Source: JAWXUU01 sp044426045 (GTDB taxonomy: Bacteria; Bacillota; Clostridia; Christensenellales; CAMQZB01). Taken from it: a DNA stretch of 64,000 nucleotides. Under the pieces are notes generated by a model. It searched no databases and was not told the DNA's origin. It saw only the letters and a list, made by a program, of their open reading frames with translations. Positions 51,087-60,209 of this stretch are shown piece by piece. The stretch covers positions 1 through 64,000 of the forward strand of contig JAWXUX010000008.1 of assembly GCA_044426045.1 (NCBI GenBank). The letters run 5' to 3'. The position numbers and the translations under genes are program-made. Every line of letters starts with the position of its first letter. The stretch's first letter is position 1.

Positions 51087-52355
51087 TTATTCAGCATCTT
51101 CAACTTTGTTGCCGATGATAACGAAGATTGACCAGATTGCGATTGCAAGAGCAAGGTTGAAAAGTGCAACCAAGCCACCTACCCAGTTTGTTGCAAGAAT
51201 TGCGCCGATTACTGGTGGTGTGATCCAAGGCAATACGACTGATGCTGCTGGAACCATACCGATAGCTGTGCAAACATAACCGATTGTGATAAGAAGTGGT
51301 GATACGAGCAAGAATGGGAAGAAGTAGATTGGGTTCAAAACTAGTGGAACACCAAATGTTACTGGCTCGTTGATGTTGAAAGCACCCATTGGAGCTGCGA
51401 TTTTAGCAACTGCTTTTGGACCTTCTTTTTTAGAGAACAACAAGATTGCGATAACAAGTGCGAATGTGCAACCTGCACCACCCATCCATCCGAAGATTTC
51501 GAAAGATGTTTTTGTCCACATATAAGGCATTTCAAGTCCAAGACCTGCTGCTGTTTGGTTAGCGATACCTGCTGATGCATAAACGCCATCGAAAACAACT
51601 GCAAGAACGTTTGTTCCATGAAGACCGAAGAACCACAAAAGTTGAACAAGCAAGCTGAAAAGCAATACCAATCCATAGCTTTGTGTTGCCTCCATCATAG
51701 GAGCTTGAACCATTGCATAGATAACTGTGTTGATATCAGAACCTGTGGTAATATTGAATACATAATAGATTGTTGCCATTGCAAACACAGAAACAACACC
51801 TGGAATCATCGCTTTGAAAGACGCTGTTACCGCTGGTGGAACACCTTCAGGCATATTGATTGTGAATTTTGATTTAGACAATCCAATAAAGATGAATGAT
51901 GAAATTGTTGTCAAAATGATTGCTGAAAACAATGCGTTAGAGTTTGTGAATGACCAGTGAATGAATCCCCAACCATCAACACCTTGTGGGTTAGCTGCGA
52001 TATAACCAGCAAGTGCAACGATCGCGCCACAAAGTGGATCACAATCCCAGTTTTTAGCAAGGTTATAACCAAGTGTCACAACAAGAAGCAAAGCTAGCAT
52101 TGCCGTAGAACCCCACCAAACGTTACCATTGATTGTGATTAGCCATGCCATAGCTGTTGGAAGGTTAGCAAACCATCCAGTGCTTGCTGGAATATCTTTC
52201 ACAAAAACGTTTAGTAGTACTGCAACAGTACCTGCGATAATAACAGGCATCATTGCGATGAACGCGTCACGAATAGCAATCAGATATCTGTTGCTACCGA
52301 TTTTAGCTGCGATTGGAACAAAGTGTTTTTCCATCCAGTCAAAAAATTTACTCAT
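51087..52355 (-). CDS. PTS IIC component, lactose/cellobiose family
   Basis: 422 residues, about ten membrane segments. Motif GAFNINEPVTFGVPLVLNPI is the hallmark of the family and lies in the substrate loop; WFFGLHGTN is also typical. It transports a disaccharide or aminosugar dimer coupled to phosphorylation. It has its own promoter in the 315-base gap behind the IIB gene. Confidence 0.94.
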   Translation of the reverse strand: MSKFFDWMEKHFVPIAAKIGSNRYLIAIRDAFIAMMPVIIAGTVAVLLNVFVKDIPASTGWFANLPTAMAWLITINGNVWWGSTAMLALLLVVTLGYNLAKNWDCDPLCGAIVALAGYIAANPQGVDGWGFIHWSFTNSNALFSAIILTTISSFIFIGLSKSKFTINMPEGVPPAVTASFKAMIPGVVSVFAMATIYYVFNITTGSDINTVIYAMVQAPMMEATQSYGLVLLFSLLVQLLWFFGLHGTNVLAVVFDGVYASAGIANQTAAGLGLEMPYMWTKTSFEIFGWMGGAGCTFALVIAILLFSKKEGPKAVAKIAAPMGAFNINEPVTFGVPLVLNPIYFFPFLLVSPLLITIGYVCTAIGMVPAASVVLPWITPPVIGAILATNWVGGLVALFNLALAIAIWSIFVIIGNKVEDAE

Positions 52356-52525
52356 ATTTTCCTCCTATATTGTCGTGCGACAATATTTTCATTTATTTTA
52401 CATTGAAAATCGCATCGTTTACCGATATTGTTTCTCTCTCAATATCACTCAACTTCCAAATATAAACCCTTTAAAATTTGTTTTTTAGTACGTTTTTAGT
52501 TTTTCGTTGTCATTTCAACCATTTT

Positions 52526-52554
52526 ATTATATCATACCGTCAAAAAATTGACAA
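52526..52554 (-). promoter_or_regulatory. Promoter of the IIC gene with overlapping palindrome
   Basis: Minus strand TTGTCA (52554-52549), 17 bases, TATAAT (52531-52526). GTCAA-N4-TTGAC (52539-52552) overlaps -35 and may be an operator. The rest of 52356-52670 shows no gene. Confidence 0.65.
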
Positions 52555-52670
52555 TGGTAAAAAATTGACTTTTTTATAGCAAAAATTTACATGTTCGTAA
52601 AATTTATGTAAATCCCTTATAAATCGTGCGTAATTATGAACTTTGTATATAAATACGTTCAAACCATCGA

Positions 52671-52967
52671 TTATTTCAATAGCTCCATAGCTTTTGCAAG
52701 AACTGCCTTGCCGTCAAGTCTGCCATAATCTTTCATATCGATAACCATTGTTGGTTTTTGATAGTCTTTAACGATTTGTTTTTCCATGAATCTGATTTGT
52801 GGTCCAAGAAGTATCACATCAGCCTTTGGTGCATCAGTTTTTGCTTGACCTGTGCCAACTGCCCAGATTTCAGCTTCAATACCTTGAATTTCAGCTTCCG
52901 CTTGCATTTTTTTCACAACCATGCTAGTTGACATACCAGCAGAACAAACCAATAAAATGTTAATCAT
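52671..52967 (-). CDS. PTS IIB component, lactose/cellobiose family
   Basis: 98 residues; phospho-acceptor Cys8 in LLVCSAGMSTSM and the VILLGPQIRFM segment are typical. It hands the phosphoryl group from IIA to the sugar at IIC. First gene of the group on the minus strand. Confidence 0.94.
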   Translation of the reverse strand: MINILLVCSAGMSTSMVVKKMQAEAEIQGIEAEIWAVGTGQAKTDAPKADVILLGPQIRFMEKQIVKDYQKPTMVIDMKDYGRLDGKAVLAKAMELLK

Positions 52968-53130
52968 AATTTTCCTCCAAAACGCCTTGAGTTATCAAAA
53001 ATCTCCATGCGTCAAATATTTTCATTAATTACAGTATAAGGGGTGAAAGAGGGAATGTCAATAGGTTGGGGGAAAATTTTTGGGGAAAATTTTTTTCAAA
53101 AGAACGGAAGGCTTCGCTTGGAAGTAAAAA

Positions 53131-53350
53131 GTGAAAGGTGAAAGGCTTCGTAAGGTGAAAGGTGAAAGGTGAAAGGTGCGGTAGGCACTCGCAAGCTCGT
53201 GCACCCCATTTGGATTTGGACAGCAAAAAAGGAACGTCCCTATTTAATAGTTACGTTCCTATAAGTGGTTACAAATATAATTGAAAAGCACAAGGCAAAG
53301 CCGAGTGCATTACCACACCTTTCACCTTTCACCTTTCACCTTTCACCTTA
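53131..53350. repeat. Heptamer-arm inverted element E
   Basis: Left arm heptamers interrupted by GCTTCGTAAG (53131-53178), core GCGGTAGGCACTCGCAAGCTCG; right arm core GCCGAGTGCATTACCACACC and heptamers (to 53350). The middle is nearly the same as in element D, including GGAACGTCCC...ACGTTCC. Confidence 0.92.
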
Positions 53351-53369
53351 AGCGTAGCGAAGCGAAGCG

Positions 53370-54782
53370 TCAAATATCAATCTCATCTTTCAACTCAACC
53401 TTTCTCATTCTCAAAAGCAGAACAACCGCAATGGTCACGCCCATGATTCCTACGCAGGTGTTGGAGATGTACATTCCGATTCCTAGTGTCACAGGACCTA
53501 GATTCGAGAAAAATCTCATCATGAGAAGGATTGATGGAATTCTGAAAACGAAAAGTCTTGCGAGGTTTGAAATGAGTGAAAGTTTAGTGTAGCCAAGCCC
53601 ATAAACCATGCCCATAACCGCACCGTTGATTGCAAGCGGGATAAGACTCATTCTTTCCCATTTGAACATTTCAGTTATCATTTCCGCCATTTCCGCATCG
53701 CCATTTGCAAAATACGACACGATTTTATCATTGAAAATAACAAGAACTGTGAGCCCGATTGTTGCGATTATCGCATTGACAACAACACTGCAATAGAATG
53801 TTTTTTTCACCCTCTCAACATTGCCGACTGCTATGTTTTGGCTTATAACAACGGAAGACGCTTCCTCCATGCTGTTTGTGATGTTCATGACACTTGAACT
53901 CATGCTGTTTGAAACGCCAAGCGCGCCAGGTGCAAGATCGCCAAAATCCATTGCAAGCACATTCACGATAACTTTGCCGACCGAAAAAGAAAACTTAGCA
54001 AGGAAAATCGGGAATGCAAGCCCAAACATTGGCTTTCCAATTTCTTTTGTGAAAAGCACATCTTTGAAGTTATATCCGAATATGTATTTTCTGTTTGCAA
54101 GTTTCACCACCGCACACGTTGTTATCAAAAGGTTTGCAATCAGCGTTGAAGCGGCAACCATAACAATGCCGGTGTCAAGCACATAAACAAAGAACAGCGT
54201 GAGCAAGATTTTAAAACCCATCGAGCAGACGTTGATTTTCAAGACATTTGTTGTCGCGCCCCTCGCCTTTTCAAGCCCGAAAAACACGTTGTTCAAGATT
54301 GAAACGGAAACCGACAAAATTTGAACGGTGAAATATCCAATACCAATTTCAATCAGCTCGTCAGAAAACTTCACAAATTCAAGAATTTTTCTCGCAAGCG
54401 GTATTATTGTGCAAGAGATAACAACCGCAAGAATAACCGCCGTTGTTATCAAGGTGTTTGCAACCTTTTTCGCCTTGACAAAATCCTTTTTGCCAATAAG
54501 CCTTGAAACAATGATTGAACCGCCCGTTGCCATTGAAGTTGCAACCGCGAGAAACAAACTTTTGATTTGGTCTATCATGATAACGGAAGAAAGCACGTTT
54601 CCGCCCTTTCCCGCAAGCACGATTGTGTCGATTATCCCATAAAGATAGTTGAACGCATTCATAAACATCAGTGGCATTGCGATATATAAAACCACTTTCA
54701 AAACATTCCCAGTGAGTATAAATTCCCGCCTTATTTCGTCTTTTGTCATTTTTCTTTCTTCAGCTTCTACTGCCACACTCAT
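53370..54782 (-). CDS. MATE-family efflux transporter
   Basis: 470 residues, twelve membrane segments in two similar halves. FNYLYGIIDTIVLAGKGG, then MATGGSIIVSRLIGKKD in the first half and NSMSSSVMNITNSMEEASSV in the second are typical MATE/MOP patterns of the DinF/NorM group. A cation-driven exporter of drugs or metabolites. The start codon has AAAGGA very close; the ATG 11 codons in is an alternative. No operon partner. Confidence 0.9.
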   Translation of the reverse strand: MSVAVEAEERKMTKDEIRREFILTGNVLKVVLYIAMPLMFMNAFNYLYGIIDTIVLAGKGGNVLSSVIMIDQIKSLFLAVATSMATGGSIIVSRLIGKKDFVKAKKVANTLITTAVILAVVISCTIIPLARKILEFVKFSDELIEIGIGYFTVQILSVSVSILNNVFFGLEKARGATTNVLKINVCSMGFKILLTLFFVYVLDTGIVMVAASTLIANLLITTCAVVKLANRKYIFGYNFKDVLFTKEIGKPMFGLAFPIFLAKFSFSVGKVIVNVLAMDFGDLAPGALGVSNSMSSSVMNITNSMEEASSVVISQNIAVGNVERVKKTFYCSVVVNAIIATIGLTVLVIFNDKIVSYFANGDAEMAEMITEMFKWERMSLIPLAINGAVMGMVYGLGYTKLSLISNLARLFVFRIPSILLMMRFFSNLGPVTLGIGMYISNTCVGIMGVTIAVVLLLRMRKVELKDEIDI

Positions 54783-55007
54783 TCCTTTTACCCACTCACT
54801 TATTATTTTTACAGCCCCTTTGCCATACTAGTGTATAGTGTAACACATTAAATAACAAAAAGCAACTTGATTTTTTTGGATTTTTCGAGAAAATGGATAA
54901 AAAAAGGCTAGCAAAATTAATATATTGTGTGATATACTTATATGGATAATAAAGTTGCATGGGGCACTGCCCCAAAAGCCAACATTTTTGCAACGATAGG
55001 AGAAAAA

Positions 55008-57125
55008 ATGATTAAGCGAATTTCTGACAACAAAATCTTGCTTGCGGTGCTTGTTTTAGTGCTTTTGGCATTTTTTATGGGCTCTGGCATAGGAACTGGA
55101 TCTTATGTTAGCGCGGCAACGGCACCTTATGTCACTTCTTCGGGAGTTCATGCAAATGGGACTGCTATTTTGATAACCGACGGTGTTGGATATAACAGCA
55201 GTGGCAATTTGCTTTCACGAATTTATTTTGATTATATCGGCACGGGAGATTTATCCGACCCTTCAAATTATAACTACTGCTTTACCGACAGTGCGAGCAC
55301 ATCTGAAATTGAATTCAGCGCGACAGCTGTTAACGGCACATCAGTAACAACAAACTCTGCATCTTCATACGATTTGTCGAATTTTTCGATTTATGGCGGA
55401 TCGTATAACTCTCGTGGCGACACCAACACTGTTGGAAGCACGACTGTTTCTATTGCGGGCGGAAATGTTTTATATGTTTACGGCGGAAGTCTTGGCGGTG
55501 AAGTCACTGGAATAACAAACGTTTATATCACTGGCGGAACAGTCGGTTCAACAAAAGCTAGCGGTGCGGTTTACGGCGGAAGTGAAGATGGAATCGTGAC
55601 TGGTTATACAAACGTGACAATTTCTGGCACGGCGAGAATTATTGGAAATGTTTATGGCGGTGGCAATAATTCAACTGCCACTGTTTACGGCACAACAAAC
55701 GTGAACGTTTTGGAAAGTGGCGAAATATACGGCAGTGTGTTTGGCGGTGGCGACACGGCTAGCGTTTACGGCGAGACCTACGTGAGATTGAGCGGTGGCT
55801 TTATTGGAACTGCTTCAAGCGACAGTGCGGTTTATGGCGGTGGCAATATCGGTGCTGTTTTTGGTGGCACGAATGTTCTTGCTTATGGCGATGCCAAAGT
55901 TTATGGCAGTGTGTTTGGCGGTGGCAATTTGATTGCAAGCACCATTAACGGAAGTGGCGATGGGCAATACGAGGGAGCCTACTCAAACGTGTCAATTTCA
56001 GATAATGCCGAAATCACAGGATTTGTTATGGGCGGTGGAAACGCAAGCTCACTTATTGATTATATCGACCCAATCACTTATGTGACATACCCTTCGAAAA
56101 CAAACGTCACTGTTTCTGGCGGAACTGCAAGCGCGGTTTACGGCGGAGGAATGAGCGGTGCGGTTTCGATAGCTCACGTCAGCATTTCTGGCGGAAGTGT
56201 CACAAGCGTTATTGGCGGTGGATATGAAGGCATGGTGACAACAACTGATGTTGTTATCAGCGGAAATGCGGTTGTTTCAAATGCGGTTTATGGCGGTGGA
56301 TACGGAATTGTTAACGGCGGTGACGTTTCACTTTCAACAAGCGTGACTATTGATGGCGGAACTGTTTCCACTGTTTATGGCGGTGGATATAAAGGCGACG
56401 TTATCGGAACAGGAACAAGCAACCCAGCCAAAACAACAGTGACTGTTTCTGGTGGCACGGTGACTGGCAATATCTTTGGCGGTGGCTATCTTCAAGGCGC
56501 GACAATCGGCACAAGCGACAGCTTCCCTGGCGAGACATATGTTATTATCGACGGCGGAAATATCACCAATGTTTACGGCGGTGGTCAAAACGATGCGGTT
56601 TATGGAAACACTAACGTTACCATTTCAGGTGGCGTTTCAAATAATATATACGGTGGCGGACTTCAAGGTTATGTTGACGATGCGACAATCACTCTTAAAG
56701 GCGGAAATATCAACAGTGTTAACGCCAAGCATTATATCAACGGCGAAAAGGACGTTATTGTTGACCTTTCTTCCGACCTTGTGTTTTCAGGGGTTTTGGG
56801 AACGAGAAATTCCGACGGTTCGTCTGACGGTGTCACAAGTTTTTCAACTGGCAGTTTCAACTTGATTTCTTCAGGCAATGTCACTGACGGATCTGTTATG
56901 GCTTATTTCGACAGCGAGGCTCTTCTTTTGAATGCGCTCAGCTCGTTTTCTTTTGAAAACAGTGATGCGACATATGCGATTTCAGCAAGCACTGTTGATG
57001 GGATTTACACAATAACAGCAACATCAACCGAAAATTCCGAACACTTCCCAATCTGGATTGTTCTTGGCTTCCTGCTTTGTGCCCTAGCAATATTCGGATA
57101 CTTCGCATTAAGACACAGGAAATAA
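55008..57125 (+). CDS. Repeat-rich secreted protein with C-terminal membrane anchor
   Basis: 705 residues from the ATG at 55008 (AGGAGAAAAA upstream). A signal peptide (about 1-35, ILLAVLVLVLLAFFMG) leads to an outer region of about 600 residues made of some two dozen units of the form VTISGGTV..VYGGG, a beta-solenoid-like array rich in Gly, Thr, Val and Asn. The end is IWIVLGFLLCALAIFGYFAL then RHRK, a membrane stop without LPXTG. Likely a surface adhesin or carbohydrate-contacting protein. Next to the sulfoquinovose genes but on the opposite strand with a shared terminator. Confidence 0.8.
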   Translation: MIKRISDNKILLAVLVLVLLAFFMGSGIGTGSYVSAATAPYVTSSGVHANGTAILITDGVGYNSSGNLLSRIYFDYIGTGDLSDPSNYNYCFTDSASTSEIEFSATAVNGTSVTTNSASSYDLSNFSIYGGSYNSRGDTNTVGSTTVSIAGGNVLYVYGGSLGGEVTGITNVYITGGTVGSTKASGAVYGGSEDGIVTGYTNVTISGTARIIGNVYGGGNNSTATVYGTTNVNVLESGEIYGSVFGGGDTASVYGETYVRLSGGFIGTASSDSAVYGGGNIGAVFGGTNVLAYGDAKVYGSVFGGGNLIASTINGSGDGQYEGAYSNVSISDNAEITGFVMGGGNASSLIDYIDPITYVTYPSKTNVTVSGGTASAVYGGGMSGAVSIAHVSISGGSVTSVIGGGYEGMVTTTDVVISGNAVVSNAVYGGGYGIVNGGDVSLSTSVTIDGGTVSTVYGGGYKGDVIGTGTSNPAKTTVTVSGGTVTGNIFGGGYLQGATIGTSDSFPGETYVIIDGGNITNVYGGGQNDAVYGNTNVTISGGVSNNIYGGGLQGYVDDATITLKGGNINSVNAKHYINGEKDVIVDLSSDLVFSGVLGTRNSDGSSDGVTSFSTGSFNLISSGNVTDGSVMAYFDSEALLLNALSSFSFENSDATYAISASTVDGIYTITATSTENSEHFPIWIVLGFLLCALAIFGYFALRHRK

Positions 57126-57145
57126 TTTTTATTCAAACAATATTA

Positions 57146-57179
57146 AAAAGGCGTGGGATTAAAAAATCCTACGCCTTTT
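57146..57179. terminator. Bidirectional terminator
   Basis: AAAAGGCGTGGGATT/AATCCTACGCCTTTT with a 4-base loop and one G-T pair, T-rich on both sides, between convergent genes. Confidence 0.92.
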
Positions 57180-57205
57180 GTTTATTTAAAAAATTAATCT
57201 AAGTT

Positions 57206-58543
57206 TTAAAATTCACACACTGCAACGCCCAACATTCCCGCAAGGGCGATAAGCTCTGCCTTAATGTCGCCATAGCACACAACAAAGTGCGGTTCAAAGC
57301 CTTCTTTCACAGCTTTTTCCACAGTGGCTTTGCAATCGTTTTGCATTTGCACGACAATTGAAGTGCCTTCAAATTGTTTTTCTTTTGGCAAGATTTCACC
57401 GCTTGCGATAAAGAAACGGAATTTGCCGTTCGCATCTTTTGAAACGCGGAAGATTGTTGCGTTTTCACCCGCCTTACATCCAAAGTCCATCACTGGCCCA
57501 AGCCTTCTGTTTGGGTGCAATCCAACGTTTGCTTTTTCACCGCTTGCAAGCGAGCAAGGTGCCATTCCGCAGTGCCAGAAAGTGATTGTGTTTTCTTTTT
57601 CGTCAAGGGAAACTGGATCGCCAAAAAAAGTTGAAGCGCCCGAAAGTTTGCCACCGATAAACATTGAAAGTGCACCGAAAGTATCCGCCTCGCAACTTGA
57701 ATAAACACCCAAATCATTCAGCATTGACAAAACCCCGCAAACGGGCGTGCCATAAGACAGGAAAAAGTCTGGCCAACATCTTGACGCGATAGCACCAATT
57801 TTATTTTCCGTCACATAATCATGATACGCTTTCAAAAGTTTATAAAAATCCGTCATGTTTTTTTCCGGCAAGTTTTCAAACCCACAGCACGCACTGCCAA
57901 ATTTCGCGATATATTCCTCGCAATCGCTGACAGAATAGCTTTTCGCCTTTTCGATGAGTTCTCGCGCTTCGATACTTTCAAGCCTGACACCAAACGCCTT
58001 TTGAAGTTCGCTATCACTCGCACGTCCAAAGCCAAAACCTTGTGGCGTGTGACCAATCGCAGAAATTTTAAGATTTGTCAGTTCAAATTTGACTTTTGCA
58101 GCACTCACAACAGTTGCGATTTTTGCAACAACTTCGCTTTCCTCTGGCGAGCCGAAAATATAATCAAAATTTTCAACACCAAGAGTTTTCATTGCATTGC
58201 CCGCCGAAAAAGCACCCGTGAGTGAGTTCAGACGAAGTCTGCCACCGTCGATAACCGGCTCGCGGAGCGTCCACAATAAAACGTCGCATTTTGTTTGCTT
58301 CACAATCTCGGAAATATATGCCGAGTTTGCAAATGTCGTGTTTTGCACAATCACAAGGCTTGGCGAAATTTCCGAAAGAAAACTTTCGAGCTTATCCATT
58401 GAAAGAAGCATTTCTGTTGGAAAAACGCAATCGTCTGTCACTGACTTAATAGCTTTTATTGAATTGTCAAATTGAATTTGTGCACTTTCCAAATGAAACG
58501 TCGGAACGCCGATTGGAATATATGCGATTTGAAATTTTTTCAT
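57206..58543 (-). CDS. Fucose-isomerase-like protein of the sulfoquinovose cluster
   Basis: 445 residues, cytoplasmic. Similar in layout to the L-fucose/L-arabinose isomerase superfamily: a Rossmann-like first half (LVIVQNTTF, CDVLLWTLREP) and a metal-site half with Glu285 (SSCEADTFG), Asp309 (FFGDP) and His324 (FWHCG). The 24-residue Glu-Asp spacing equals that of E. coli FucI (337/361). It is the last gene of the minus-strand set with transaldolase, reductase and DUF4867 genes. It may interconvert a sulfosugar aldose and ketose; whether this or the DUF4867 protein isomerises sulfoquinovose is open. Confidence 0.75.
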   Translation of the reverse strand: MKKFQIAYIPIGVPTFHLESAQIQFDNSIKAIKSVTDDCVFPTEMLLSMDKLESFLSEISPSLVIVQNTTFANSAYISEIVKQTKCDVLLWTLREPVIDGGRLRLNSLTGAFSAGNAMKTLGVENFDYIFGSPEESEVVAKIATVVSAAKVKFELTNLKISAIGHTPQGFGFGRASDSELQKAFGVRLESIEARELIEKAKSYSVSDCEEYIAKFGSACCGFENLPEKNMTDFYKLLKAYHDYVTENKIGAIASRCWPDFFLSYGTPVCGVLSMLNDLGVYSSCEADTFGALSMFIGGKLSGASTFFGDPVSLDEKENTITFWHCGMAPCSLASGEKANVGLHPNRRLGPVMDFGCKAGENATIFRVSKDANGKFRFFIASGEILPKEKQFEGTSIVVQMQNDCKATVEKAVKEGFEPHFVVCYGDIKAELIALAGMLGVAVCEF

Positions 58544-58578
58544 ATTTTGTCCTTACTATATATATAATGTTTTTAAAA

Positions 58579-59247
58579 TCAATATTTTAACTGGATATTA
58601 TCCCCTTGGAGATATTGTTTCACACCTTGACTTACAAGCGGTGCCCTATCCTTGTGGCAGATTATCCATTTGTTTTTAACGTGCAAAATATCGCCTTCCG
58701 CTGTTTTGATTTGCGGTTTTTGGAAATTTTCCGTTGTGTTAGTGCCCTTTGCAAGAATAATAACCGCCTTGAAGCCATCGTCCACTGTTTTGCATGGTGC
58801 AAGGTGGAGCGTTGTTTGATAAAATTCAAAAGCCGTTCCCTTTGGCACAAAAAACACTGTCGCATCAGCTGAGTTATATTTGTTTTCAACCATATCCCAA
58901 ACATGACCAACCACCAACATATAATCCGTCACGGCATAGTTGATTTCACTGCATTTGTGATATTCAAAGCCGTTGTATGTTGAATTTTTGCCGTTACAAT
59001 ATCCAATTTGAATTGGCATGCCACCATAAATTTCATCTTGAATTTGGCTCGCAACTTCAAGCATTTCCATATCGGGAGCACTTGGGACATACAAATTCCC
59101 ATCAGCGGGAATTTCCGTGCCAGCCATATAGTTTTCAAAAACTGAAAAATCAAGCCCTGAAACCACCTTGCCAAAAGTTTTGAATTTTTCGCTTGTGATT
59201 TCGTGGATTTCCATATTGTTTATCTTTGAAAGCATTTTTGCATCCAT
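58579..59247 (-). CDS. DUF4867 family cupin-like protein, candidate sulfoquinovose isomerase
   Basis: 222 residues from the ATG at 59247 (AAAGGG upstream; GTG at 59256 is an alternative). Cupin-like pattern with His97 and Glu101 (EYHKCSEINYAV), then His148 (FYQTTLHLAPC), fit for a metal site. KNSTYNGFEYHKCSEIN is a conserved DUF4867 core. From memory, DUF4867 genes accompany sulfo-transaldolase clusters of Bacillota, where an isomerase making 6-deoxy-6-sulfofructose is needed. The assignment rests on that context and fold. Confidence 0.7.
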   Translation of the reverse strand: MDAKMLSKINNMEIHEITSEKFKTFGKVVSGLDFSVFENYMAGTEIPADGNLYVPSAPDMEMLEVASQIQDEIYGGMPIQIGYCNGKNSTYNGFEYHKCSEINYAVTDYMLVVGHVWDMVENKYNSADATVFFVPKGTAFEFYQTTLHLAPCKTVDDGFKAVIILAKGTNTTENFQKPQIKTAEGDILHVKNKWIICHKDRAPLVSQGVKQYLQGDNIQLKY

Positions 59248-59316
59248 TGTTCTCACCCTTTCCTTTTCCTTATCTTTTCCTTATCTTTTATCCGCCTTGG
59301 CTTCACCTCGGCTTTT

Positions 59317-60177
59317 TTATTTACCCTTTCTCACTGTTTTGATTGTCGCTGAAAAATCTTCACCGCCGATGCCATCAGCAAGTGCCCTGTCGTAAACATC
59401 TTTTGAATTTGCAACGCCTGGGGCAAAAACGCCACATTCAGCCGCAAGATTCACGCAGATATTCACATCTTTTGCCATGTTTTCAACAGAAAAAGCAGTC
59501 GCGAAATTGCCGTTTGCAATCGCACCCGCCTTGCCGTCGAGATAGAAATTTTGACCGCCACCATAAGAAACTGCCGTTGCAAATTCGCTCGCACCAATGC
59601 CGAATTTTTCCGCAATAGCAATCGTTTCGTTAACGCCGTTTTGGATTTGCGAAACAAGCGCGTTGTGACAAATTTTCATAACAAGCCCCTTGCCGTTTTC
59701 ACCCATTCTCACGATGTTTTCACCCATGCATTCAAGGATTGGTTTTGCAATCACGAACGCGATTTCACTTCCGCCAACATAAATTCCAAGCGTGCCAGAA
59801 ACCGCAGCGGGTTTTGATTTCACAACGGGTGCGTCGATAAATTCAGCGCCCATACCTTTAACCATTTCGGAAATTTGAACAGAAACTGAAGGGTCGATTG
59901 TGCTCATGTCTATGCAAAGTTTTTCGCCGTCAAGAACTGGCAAAATTTCAGAATAAACCGCCTTTGAGTGTTCAGATTTTGGAACCATTGTGATGATAAC
60001 ATCGGCTTTTGTTGCAAGCTCGCTCGCGTTTTCGCAAGGGATACCACCGTGGCCCGCGAGTTTTTCCACTTGCGATTTGTTGATATCAAACACGAAAACC
60101 TTATCGTCATATTTTTTTATTATGTTTTCACACATAGACTCGCCCATTATGCCAAGTCCGATAAATCCTATTTTCAT
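59317..60177 (-). CDS. Beta-hydroxyacid dehydrogenase, likely 3-sulfolactaldehyde reductase
   Basis: 286 residues. Rossmann motif GLGIMG (7-12), Asp31 for NAD, catalytic Lys168 and Asn172 (GKGLVMKICHN). In the substrate loop the usual DAPVSGG of 3-hydroxyisobutyrate dehydrogenases is DAPVVKSKPAAVSGT (115-129); E. coli YihU, the known sulfolactaldehyde reductase, also departs here (GRTSANA). It would reduce the C3 sulfonate from the transaldolase step to 2,3-dihydroxypropanesulfonate for export. Encoded 32 bases after the transaldolase. Confidence 0.82.
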   Translation of the reverse strand: MKIGFIGLGIMGESMCENIIKKYDDKVFVFDINKSQVEKLAGHGGIPCENASELATKADVIITMVPKSEHSKAVYSEILPVLDGEKLCIDMSTIDPSVSVQISEMVKGMGAEFIDAPVVKSKPAAVSGTLGIYVGGSEIAFVIAKPILECMGENIVRMGENGKGLVMKICHNALVSQIQNGVNETIAIAEKFGIGASEFATAVSYGGGQNFYLDGKAGAIANGNFATAFSVENMAKDVNICVNLAAECGVFAPGVANSKDVYDRALADGIGGEDFSATIKTVRKGK

Positions 60178-60209
60178 AACTTCCCCTTTTTCAACTTTAA
60201 ATTATTCGA

